In this document: one piece after another, positions 1 through 5,814 of the stretch
Position numbering within the stretch: position 1 is the stretch's first letter
Layout of the letters: each line of letters starts with the position of its first letter
NCBI GenBank assembly: GCA_017578085.1
Contig: PKQR01000035.1
Coordinates: 1 to 16,773, forward strand
Source of the DNA: Bacillota bacterium
GTDB taxonomy: Bacteria > Bacillota > Limnochordia > Limnochordales > ZCTH02-B6
DNA length: 16,773 nucleotides
Direction: 5' to 3'
The notes under the pieces: generated by a model
What the model saw: only the letters and a program-made list of their open reading frames with translations
Database searches by the model: none
What the model was told of the DNA's origin: nothing
Position numbers and translations under genes: made by a program

Positions 1-1901
1 TCCTTGAGACCGGTTTCCATGGCCTGGACGGACCGCTCCACACCGCTTTGGATGCTGCTCACCAGCACCGCGATCTCCTGGGTCGCTTTGCTGGAGCGTT
101 CAGCCAGCCGCCGCACCTCATCGGCCACGACGGCAAAGCCCTTGCCGTGCTCGCCCGCCCGGGCCGCCTCGATGGCCGCGTTCAACGCCAGGAGGTTGGT
201 CTGGTCGGCGATCTCCCGGATCAGCTGCACGATCTCGCCGATCTGGGCGGAGTGCCGGCCCAGCTCCCGGATGCTCTCCGCCACGTGACCGGCGGACTCG
301 CTGATGCGGCCCATGGAGTCCAGCGTCTTTTGCACCGCCTCGCCACCGGAAACCGCCGCCTGGAGCGCCTCGGACGCCGCGGCGCTCACGTCCTGCGCCC
401 CCTGGGCCACCTGCTCGATGGCTTTAGCGGCCTCAGCGAAGATGGTGGAGGTGGCTTGCACGTTCTCCGACTGCAGGCGGGCACCCGCCGCGATCTGCTC
501 GATGGCTTGGCGCACCTGGGCAATGATCTCGGTGGTGTCGGTCACCGACCGGTTTTGCTCTTCCGCACCTTGGGCCACCCGGGCGATGGAGTCCGACACC
601 TGCTGGGCGCTGATGCTCAGCTTGTCGGACACGCTGCCCAGCTGGGCCACGGCCGACAGCACCTCATCGACCGCCCGCAAGAGGCTGCGCAGCACCTCCC
701 GCATGCGGCGGGCCATGACGCCAAACGTCCGGGCCAGGTCGCCGATCTCGTCGTTGGAGTGCACGTCTACGCCTTCGACGGTCAAGTCGCCCTGCGAGAT
801 CCGCTCGGCCGCGTCCATGAGCTGCCGGAACGCCCGGCTCAAGGGGCGGCCCAGGACGACCGACAGGACCATGATGCCTACGGTACCAATAATCAGCACC
901 GGCAGTAAGGTGCCGAGGAACTGGTTTCGCAAAGCGAAAAAGTTCTCTTCCGGGATCCCGACGTACGCCCCGCCGATGACGCGGCCCACGTGGTCGTAAA
1001 GAGGCACGTACACGGTCTTCTGCCACTCGTCCACCACCAGCGCGCGGCCTTGGTACCTCTGCCCGGCCCACAGGCTCTGCATGACCGTGGACGAGAAGGT
1101 GGTGCCCAAGGCACGGGTGTCGGTGGGGTTGCCCTGGGCATCCTTCAAGCGCACGTTGGTGCTGACCTGCACGCCGTCCAGGGCGATGGTGGCCGACACA
1201 AGACCGCCGGTGCGCTTCTGGACCTCGTCAACGATGGTGTAGTTGCGGTTGAGGATTTCAGCCGCCACGACGGCCCCCAGCACCTGGCCGTCGGTAGTAC
1301 GAATGGGTGCGACGCCCACCAGGGCGAGTGCGTCGGTAAGCATGTCCCCATCGCGCCACTGGGACTCCTCCGAGGGCATGACGCGCATGGTCACCATGCG
1401 GCGGATGGCGTCGCCTTCCTGCGCCCACTCGGATTCGGGGATGATCTCCGCCGACGCGACGAGGCGCCCCTCGAGGGCTTGCGCCACCAGACCGCTCAAG
1501 CGCATGGTCCCGCCGCGCTGGCTGCTGTTGGCCCTGGCCACCACGTTAAACGACGGGTCGACGACCGTCAGGATGTGGGTGCCGGGCATCACTTGCTGGG
1601 ACCGCCTGAGCGTCTGGGCGGCGGCGGCGTAGTCGCCCGCCTGCAGCTGTTCGATCAGCGTCTGGTCCTGGGCGACGGTGGCCGCATATCCCTTGACCCG
1701 CTCCAGGTACTGGTCGATGAGCGCCAGCTCCAAGTTGATGGCCAGGTCCAGCTGGGTGCGGGCGTTTGCTTCAATGTCCCGCTCGATATAGGACAACGTG
1801 GTCCATCCCAGGATGCCGCTCACCGCCAGCACACAGGCGATGGAAAACCCGAAGATTTTCACCACAAATCCGACTCGAAGGCGCCTCATGCGCAGCATCA
1901 T
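1..1901 (-). CDS. Methyl-accepting chemotaxis protein, double-Cache-like sensor (3' end outside window)
   Basis: Membrane chemoreceptor that would pass ligand signals to the CheA/CheW array. The visible 633 residues run: TM1 about 10-32; a large extracytoplasmic region about 35-326 ending in GAYVGIPEENFF, typical of the Cache_3-Cache_2 type; TM2 about 329-350; HAMP about 351-403; then the cytoplasmic coiled coil with the conserved hairpin tip (EIADQTNLLALNAAIEAARA) and the following VVADEVRRLAERS. The frame is still open at base 1, so the C-terminus lies outside the window. The start is the first of two adjacent ATGs (1901 and 1898), preceded by GAAGGGAT; the AAGGGATATG motif is directly repeated just upstream. 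It is divergent from the sirtuin gene. The ligand cannot be inferred. Identification as an MCP is very secure; the Cache subclass is from memory of family motifs. Confidence 0.95.
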   Translation of the reverse strand, partial: MMLRMRRLRVGFVVKIFGFSIACVLAVSGILGWTTLSYIERDIEANARTQLDLAINLELALIDQYLERVKGYAATVAQDQTLIEQLQAGDYAAAAQTLRRSQQVMPGTHILTVVDPSFNVVARANSSQRGGTMRLSGLVAQALEGRLVASAEIIPESEWAQEGDAIRRMVTMRVMPSEESQWRDGDMLTDALALVGVAPIRTTDGQVLGAVVAAEILNRNYTIVDEVQKRTGGLVSATIALDGVQVSTNVRLKDAQGNPTDTRALGTTFSSTVMQSLWAGQRYQGRALVVDEWQKTVYVPLYDHVGRVIGGAYVGIPEENFFALRNQFLGTLLPVLIIGTVGIMVLSVVLGRPLSRAFRQLMDAAERISQGDLTVEGVDVHSNDEIGDLARTFGVMARRMREVLRSLLRAVDEVLSAVAQLGSVSDKLSISAQQVSDSIARVAQGAEEQNRSVTDTTEIIAQVRQAIEQIAAGARLQSENVQATSTIFAEAAKAIEQVAQGAQDVSAAASEALQAAVSGGEAVQKTLDSMGRISESAGHVAESIRELGRHSAQIGEIVQLIREIADQTNLLALNAAIEAARAGEHGKGFAVVADEVRRLAERSSKATQEIAVLVSSIQSGVERSVQAMETGLK

Positions 1902-2176
1902 ATCCCTTCATATCCCTTCCTTGCGGGAGGTCTTGCCAGGGACTTCCTACTCCCAATATCCCCTGCCAACAGTCCTAGGTACAAGGGACGTTTGTAACTT
2001 AACTTTTGAGACACCTGCAAAAAATTAACGTGGCCCACGAAACGCGGCGCGGCCGGTGGGCAGGCGCAGGCGCCCTCTGCAAGGGAAAACCCGCCGCTGG
2101 ACCGAAAGTTCAGTGTACAAGCCCTTCGTGGCCTGGCTTGGGTCGTCTCTACCACACTTTAGAGGTGGGCTCAGCC

Positions 2177-2920
2177 ATGGACCATCGCCTCAACCCGGAA
2201 CGGCGGCTCATCGACGCATTGCGGCGGGTGCACCGGCTGGTGGTGCTGACGGGCGCCGGCATGAGCACCGAATCGGGTCTGCCCGACTTTCGCTCCGAGC
2301 ACGGGCTTTGGCGCCAATACCGGCCGGAGGAGCTGGCCAGCGTCGACGCCCTGCGCCTCCGCCCGCTGCTTTTCTACGAGTTTTACCGCAAGCGGCTGGA
2401 GATGCTGGACCACGTGGGCCCCAACGCGGGACACAAGGCGCTCGCGTTGCTCGAAAAGCAGGGCCGCCTCAAGCTCCTGGTCACCCAAAACGTGGACGGG
2501 CTGCACCAGGCCGCAGGCAGCCAAAAGGTGGCGGAGCTCCACGGCTCGCTCCGGCGGGCCCGGTGCCACCAGTGCGGCCGGAAACACTCGCCGGACGTCC
2601 TCAAGCGCCCCGTCGCCGATTTCGACTCCCTCCCCCGCTGCCCCTGCGGGGGGCTCGTCCGCCCCGACGTCGTCCTTTTTGGCGAGCTGCTCCCCCAGCG
2701 GGCCCTCAACCAGGCCATTGAGGCCGTGGAAAACTGCGACGCGCTCTTGGTCGTCGGCTCGTCGCTGCAGGTATACCCGGCCGCTTCCCTGCCGCAGCTG
2801 GCGCTGGACTCCGGCGCACGCCTCTGGATCATCAACCTGACCCCGACGCCCTACGACAGCGCCGCGGAAATCGTGGTGCGCAGCAAGGCGGCGGAGCTGC
2901 TGGGGCGGCTCTTGGAGTAG
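2177..2920 (+). CDS. cobB: Sir2-family NAD-dependent protein deacylase (sirtuin)
   Basis: Cytosolic 247-residue enzyme predicted to remove acyl groups from lysines using NAD+, giving nicotinamide and O-acyl-ADP-ribose. Sequence signs: NAD-binding GAGMSTESGLPDFRS (26-40), TQNVDGLH (103-110), catalytic His in LHGS (H122), a zinc ribbon with C130-x2-C133 and C155-x-C157, RPDVVLFGE (162-170) and VGSSLQVYPA (193-202). All catalytic and zinc residues are present and the length is normal. The start at 2177 is chosen because GAGGTGGG lies eight bases upstream; longer in-frame extensions lack family similarity. It is monocistronic as far as can be seen: the receptor upstream is divergent and the CBS gene downstream is on the opposite strand. 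The zinc spacing C-x2-C...C-x-C is slightly shorter in the second pair than the usual C-x2-C. The substrate is unknown; in Firmicutes such enzymes often act on acetyl-CoA synthetase. Confidence 0.95.
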   Translation: MDHRLNPERRLIDALRRVHRLVVLTGAGMSTESGLPDFRSEHGLWRQYRPEELASVDALRLRPLLFYEFYRKRLEMLDHVGPNAGHKALALLEKQGRLKLLVTQNVDGLHQAAGSQKVAELHGSLRRARCHQCGRKHSPDVLKRPVADFDSLPRCPCGGLVRPDVVLFGELLPQRALNQAIEAVENCDALLVVGSSLQVYPAASLPQLALDSGARLWIINLTPTPYDSAAEIVVRSKAAELLGRLLE

Positions 2921-2954
2921 GAAAACGGTCGGGAGAGCGGATGCGGCTTGGCCC

Positions 2955-2985
2955 ATCGCGAGGCCAGTGCTCTGGCAGCCGCGAT
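2955..2985 (+). terminator. Hairpin downstream of sirtuin gene, possible weak terminator
   Basis: ATCGCG (2955-2960) pairs with CGCGAT (2980-2985), and inside it GCCAG pairs with CTGGC around a TGCT loop. It begins 35 bases after the sirtuin stop. There is no clear T-tract, only GTTTC about ten bases later, so its role as a terminator is uncertain. Confidence 0.3.
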
Positions 2986-3107
2986 CGGACAACGTTTCAT
3001 GGGCCAGCTCCCCGGCGGTCGACCGGGGGACCCGGCTCTGGCACGACGGGGAAGTCGACTACGAGGAGCTGAAGGCGCTGAACCTGCCGACCGGTAACGC
3101 CGGGTGA
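2967..3107 (+). other. Possible small ORF or gene remnant, unrecognised
   Basis: In the gap between the sirtuin and CBS genes one frame reads through as protein-like sequence and ends at TGA 3105-3107 with RLWHDGEVDYEELKALNL near the C-terminus. The frame is open back into the sirtuin gene, and GTG 2967 is the only plausible start, with GAGG just upstream. I do not recognise the family. It could be the decayed 3' end of a lost gene or a chance frame in G+C-rich DNA, and it overlaps the hairpin at 2955-2985. Confidence 0.2.
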
Positions 3108-3118
3108 CGCCGGCCAGC

Positions 3119-3538
3119 TTAGGAGGCGTCCAAGAGTTTCACCAGCGCCCGGAACACGTCGGACTCGGTGATGATCCCTACGACCTTGCCGTTTTCCACC
3201 ACCGGCAGGCCGCCGATCTTGCGCTCAGCCATGATGGATGCGACAGTCTTCAGGTCCGCGTCGGGCGTGGTGGTGACCACGTCACGGGTCATGATCTCCT
3301 TAACCTTGACCCGGTCCAAGAGGTAGTTGAGCTCCCAGACGGACAGGGTGGTGGCGGGCGACGGCGCGGCCTTGAGCAGGTCCGAAAGGGTGACGATACC
3401 CACCAGCTTCCCCTTGTCGACCACCGGCAGGCGGCGGATCTTGTGCTCCTCCATGAGCTTGCGCGCCTGCGGAGCGGACGTCTCCGGGTCAACGACGACA
3501 GGGTTCCGGGTGTAGATGTCGGCGACTTTCATCGGCAT
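3119..3538 (-). CDS. Tandem CBS-domain protein
   Basis: A 139-residue soluble protein made of two CBS domains and little else: CBS1 about residues 3-58 (from MKVADIYTRNPVVV to VGIVTLSDLLKA), a short linker containing WELNYLLDRVKV, and CBS2 about 80-136 (KEIMTRDVVTTTP to VGIITESDVFRALVK). CBS pairs bind adenine nucleotides or S-adenosylmethionine and usually act as regulatory sensors; no catalytic domain is attached, so the partner is unknown. The start at 3538 is supported by GGAGGAGGG upstream; an in-frame ATG at 3532 is possible but further from the site. The ribosome binding site lies in the loop of a perfect inverted repeat (3542-3565). It follows htpX on the same strand after about 200 bases and a hairpin, so it is probably a separate transcript. 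Confidence 0.9.
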   Translation of the reverse strand: MPMKVADIYTRNPVVVDPETSAPQARKLMEEHKIRRLPVVDKGKLVGIVTLSDLLKAAPSPATTLSVWELNYLLDRVKVKEIMTRDVVTTTPDADLKTVASIMAERKIGGLPVVENGKVVGIITESDVFRALVKLLDAS

Positions 3539-3541
3539 GGC

Positions 3542-3565
3542 GGTGATCCCTCCTCCCTGATCACC
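3542..3565 (-). promoter_or_regulatory. Inverted repeat bracketing the ribosome binding site of the CBS gene
   Basis: A perfect 7-bp inverted repeat, GGTGATC/GATCACC, flanks ten bases that on the minus strand read AGGGAGGAGG, the Shine-Dalgarno sequence of the CBS-domain gene. In mRNA it would place the ribosome binding site in a hairpin loop, three bases before the start codon. It may be a translational control element, a protein-binding operator or coincidence. Confidence 0.4.
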
Positions 3566-3717
3566 TCATTCCGCAGCCTGCCAGGCATTCCCTGCCGCAA
3601 CTGCCACACTCGACTCTATCTTGCAGCCAAACTCGGATAAAGAATGAATTCATCGGAACTCTACGGCACTACCCAGCGTTCGAGCGTTCTACCGCCACCG
3701 CCTCTGAAAACGGCAAC

Positions 3718-3742
3718 GGCGCGGCACGATGTCTGCCGCGCC
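3718..3742 (-). terminator. Hairpin after htpX, likely terminator
   Basis: A perfect 9-bp inverted repeat, GGCGCGGCA/TGCCGCGCC with a 7-base loop, starts three bases after the htpX stop. On the minus strand it is followed by GTTGCCGTTTTC, so the U-run is a few bases away from the stem. It probably ends the lemA-htpX transcript before the CBS gene. Confidence 0.55.
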
Positions 3743-3745
3743 CCC

Positions 3746-4657
3746 CTACATCATCTGCTCCAGCCGCCGGATACGCTCCTCCACAGGCGGGTGGGTGGAC
3801 CACCAGCTCGCCCAAGATCGAGCCCGCTTCTTGGTGGGGTCGGAGATATAAAGGGCCGCGCACGCGCGGGACGCAGCCTGCACAGGCTCGGGCGCTGCGG
3901 CAATCTTGCGCAGGGCCGACGCAAGCGCCCCCGGGTTGCGGCACAACTCCGCGCCGCTGGCGTCGGCGAGGTACTCGCGGTTTCTTGAAATGGCCAGCTG
4001 CAGGAACACGGCAATGAGGGGCGACAAGAGCAAGAAGACCAGAGCGACGAGGTACACGATGGCCTGGCCCTGGCTCTCCCTGTTGCTGCGCCGGCGCCGG
4101 CTGCCGCCGCCGTGCCAAAGCAGGCGCATGCCCAGATCGCTCAAGATGCCGACGACCGCCACCAGGGCGACGGCCGTGGTCGCCAGGCGCACGTCGTAAT
4201 TTTGAATGTGGGCGACCTCGTGAGCGAGGACTCCCTCAATCTCGTGCCGGTTCAGCCTATCAAGCAGCCCTGTGGTCACCGCCACGGCGGCGTTTTGCGG
4301 GCTCATGCCGGCGGCAAAGGCGTTGGGGCTCGGGTCGTCGATGATGTAAACCTTGGGCATAGGCACCCGGGCCGCGATTGACAGCGCCTCGACGGTGTTC
4401 CAGAGGAACGGGTTTTCATCCTCAGACTTGATCTCCCGCGCCCGGTTCATGGCCATGACCACCTGCGTGCCGGCCCTGGTCATGACCAGGACGTACGCGA
4501 CACCGATGACGGATGCGATGACGATGCCGGTGACCGGGTCCTCCGCCGTGACGACGCCAAAGGCGGCGCCTACGGCCGCAAAGAAGAGCAGGAACAGGCC
4601 CACCAAGAGGACCGTTTTCCGCTTGTTGGACTCAATCTGCGCATGGAGCAACATCAT
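3746..4657 (-). CDS. htpX: Membrane zinc metalloprotease HtpX (M48 family)
   Basis: Integral membrane protease of 303 residues that takes part in quality control of membrane proteins, with its active site on the cytoplasmic side. Two N-terminal membrane segments lie at about 16-34 and 42-60. The zinc site HEVAH is at 146-150 with E147 catalytic, and the third ligand is E228 in REYLADASGAEL. Two further membrane segments are at about 158-177 and 198-221, and the C-terminal STHPPVEERIRRLEQM is characteristic. Length and domain order are normal. The start is the first of two adjacent ATGs (4657, 4654), with GGAG upstream. It follows lemA by 77 bases on the same strand, a widespread gene pair (LemA-HtpX), and is probably cotranscribed with it. 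Confidence 0.95.
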   Translation of the reverse strand: MMLLHAQIESNKRKTVLLVGLFLLFFAAVGAAFGVVTAEDPVTGIVIASVIGVAYVLVMTRAGTQVVMAMNRAREIKSEDENPFLWNTVEALSIAARVPMPKVYIIDDPSPNAFAAGMSPQNAAVAVTTGLLDRLNRHEIEGVLAHEVAHIQNYDVRLATTAVALVAVVGILSDLGMRLLWHGGGSRRRRSNRESQGQAIVYLVALVFLLLSPLIAVFLQLAISRNREYLADASGAELCRNPGALASALRKIAAAPEPVQAASRACAALYISDPTKKRARSWASWWSTHPPVEERIRRLEQMM

Positions 4658-4712
4658 CGTCTATGACTCCACCACGACCACTCCACAAAGACTCCATCCA
4701 CGACAGGGCCAC

Positions 4713-4748
4713 GTCGCTAAAACTCGACCCGTCACTAAAACTCCACCC
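4713..4748 (-). repeat. Tandem 18-bp duplication at the lemA stop codon
   Basis: Two adjacent 18-base units, 4713-4730 (GTCGCTAAAACTCGACCC) and 4731-4748 (GTCACTAAAACTCCACCC), match at 16 of 18 positions. The second unit contains the lemA stop codon (CTA, 4735-4737). The other copy is a diverged duplicate of the gene's last codons lying in the lemA-htpX spacer. Further GGAGT-like motifs follow towards htpX. Confidence 0.7.
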
Positions 4749-5283
4749 GGACGGCCCGCCGCTCCTCCTCCGCGGCCTTAAGCATCTCCGCCCGCTTGAA
4801 CCCGTGCACGTTGGCCACGATGTTGCTCGGGAACGACTCCAGCTTGGTGTTGTACTGCATCACGGTGCGGTTGTAGAGCTGCCGCGCCGCGGCGATCTTG
4901 TTCTCGGTGCCTTCCAGCTGCTCTTGCAGCTTGGTGAAACCTTGGTGGGCCTTGAGATCCGGGTACGCCTCTTGCAAGGCGAAGAGGGTCTTGAGGGCGC
5001 CGGTCAGCTGATCGTTGGCCTCCATTTGCTCGGCCCGCCCGTGCGCCGTCATGAGCCGGTTGCGGGCCTCAATAACCTTCTGGAGCGTTTCCTGCTCGTG
5101 CTTCGCGTAGCCCTTCACGGTTTCAACCAGGTTGGGAATCAGGTCGTAGCGCCGCTTGAGCTGCACGTCGATCTGCGCCCATGCTTCCTCGATCCAGTTG
5201 CGCAGGCGCACGAAGGAGTTGTACTGGCTGACCCAATAGATGGCGACGATGGCAACGACCCCAAGGACGATCCACAGCGTCAT
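4735..5283 (-). CDS. lemA: LemA family protein
   Basis: A 182-residue membrane-anchored protein: an N-terminal transmembrane helix (about 3-19), then a long helical cytoplasmic or extracytoplasmic domain. It carries the family's signature stretches YNSFVRLRNWIEEAWAQIDV (21-40), RRYDLIPNLVETVKGYAKHE, EAYPDLKA and QLEGTENKIAAARQLYN, then YNTKLESFPSNIVA. The biochemical role of LemA is unsettled; it is commonly encoded beside HtpX or a similar membrane protease, as here. The start ATG 5283 has GGAGGGG a few bases upstream. The final residues, VRVEF, fall in an 18-bp tandem repeat that includes the stop codon. Family assignment is certain; function is not. Confidence 0.95.
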   Translation of the reverse strand: MTLWIVLGVVAIVAIYWVSQYNSFVRLRNWIEEAWAQIDVQLKRRYDLIPNLVETVKGYAKHEQETLQKVIEARNRLMTAHGRAEQMEANDQLTGALKTLFALQEAYPDLKAHQGFTKLQEQLEGTENKIAAARQLYNRTVMQYNTKLESFPSNIVANVHGFKRAEMLKAAEEERRAVRVEF

Positions 5284-5453
5284 TCGGACCCCTCCAGGTA
5301 TTTACTCCCAGTCCGGCGCCACCATTCCCAACCTTTCGTTAGGAAGGCCGCTAGCAACAGCGTACACCACTTCTAGCTGCACATACAGTGGATCTGAGCC
5401 CGCGACACGTCCCCCTCCTCCGGGGAACACCTGGCTCCGTTCCACGGCGCCGC

Positions 5454-5467
5454 TTGACGCGCGTCAA
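5454..5467 (+). promoter_or_regulatory. FNR-type palindrome, predicted operator of the metal/Crp-Fnr operon
   Basis: TTGACGCGCGTCAA is a perfect 14-bp palindrome of the TTGA-N6-TCAA form bound by FNR/FixK/DNR-type regulators. Its centre (5460.5) is 41.5 bases upstream of the start site predicted from the -10 element TACGAT at 5490-5495, the classical class II activator position. A Crp/Fnr regulator is encoded as the last gene of this operon. Confidence 0.65.
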
Positions 5468-5489
5468 TGCGCCGGGTTTTCGCGCCGTC

Positions 5490-5495
5490 TACGAT
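5490..5495 (+). promoter_or_regulatory. Predicted -10 element of the HMA/ATPase/Crp-Fnr operon
   Basis: TACGAT matches TATAAT at four of six positions and puts the transcription start near 5502, just before the ribosome binding site AAGGGAGG and GTG 5518. No separate -35 hexamer is at the right spacing, as expected for an activator-dependent promoter with the FNR-type site at -41.5. If correct, ATG 5494 lies upstream of the transcript start and cannot be the start codon. Confidence 0.4.
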
Positions 5496-5517
5496 GGAGC
5501 CGAAGGGAGGGGCCGAC

Positions 5518-5733
5518 GTGACACGGGAAACCTTGCTGCTCAAGAACTTGAACTGTCCATCGTGTGCGGCGAGCCTGCAGCGGGCGCTTGCCAACCTCAA
5601 GGGCGTCCGGAAGGCCGAGGTCGCCTTCGCCACCGGCACCGTGGAACTGGTCTATGACGAACAGGCCGTCACCGCCTCCGACATCGATCGCACCGTGGCC
5701 AGCTTTGGCGCAGTCGTAGCTGCCCGGCTTTAG
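5518..5733 (+). CDS. Heavy-metal-associated (HMA) domain protein, CopZ-like metallochaperone
   Basis: A 71-residue single-domain protein with the ferredoxin-like HMA fold. The metal-binding motif is LNCPSCAASLQRAL, giving the C-x2-C pair (CPSC) in the first loop; the rest shows the usual pattern LKGVRKAEVAFATGTVELVYD and a C-terminal helix plus strand. It probably binds a soft or transition metal and either delivers it to, or substitutes for the missing N-terminal HMA domain of, the ATPase encoded 81 bases downstream. GTG 5518 is preferred because AAGGGAGG lies seven bases upstream and the predicted transcript starts near 5502; an in-frame ATG at 5494 lacks a ribosome binding site. The metal (Cu, Zn, Cd, Co) cannot be told from sequence. 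Confidence 0.85.
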   Translation: MTRETLLLKNLNCPSCAASLQRALANLKGVRKAEVAFATGTVELVYDEQAVTASDIDRTVASFGAVVAARL

Positions 5734-5814
5734 CCCCTCGGCGACGCCCAGCGCCTTACGCCTTTTGGTCGAGGTGGGGTTGTGCACCCGCCGCGGCCGC
5801 AGGGAGTGTCGAAC

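Noticed and set aside
48..908. Long plus-strand open frames opposite the first chemoreceptor gene
   Set aside because: They are antisense to a receptor with complete domain structure; their composition is low-complexity Arg/Gly/His/Leu typical of shadow frames in G+C-rich DNA.
990..1997. A 335-codon plus-strand frame antisense to the first chemoreceptor
   Set aside because: The minus strand encodes the sensor domain, TM helices and HAMP continuously; this frame is a shadow.
1902..2176. Promoters between the divergent first chemoreceptor and sirtuin genes
   Set aside because: An A+T-richer block around 1985-2030 is suggestive, but no -35/-10 pair on either strand matched well enough to report.
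2171..2992. A 273-codon minus-strand frame antisense to the sirtuin gene
   Set aside because: The sense strand holds every sirtuin motif; the antisense product is a shadow.
5494..5496. ATG as start of the HMA-domain gene
   Set aside because: No ribosome binding site and it falls in the predicted -10 element; GTG 5518 has AAGGGAGG at ideal spacing.
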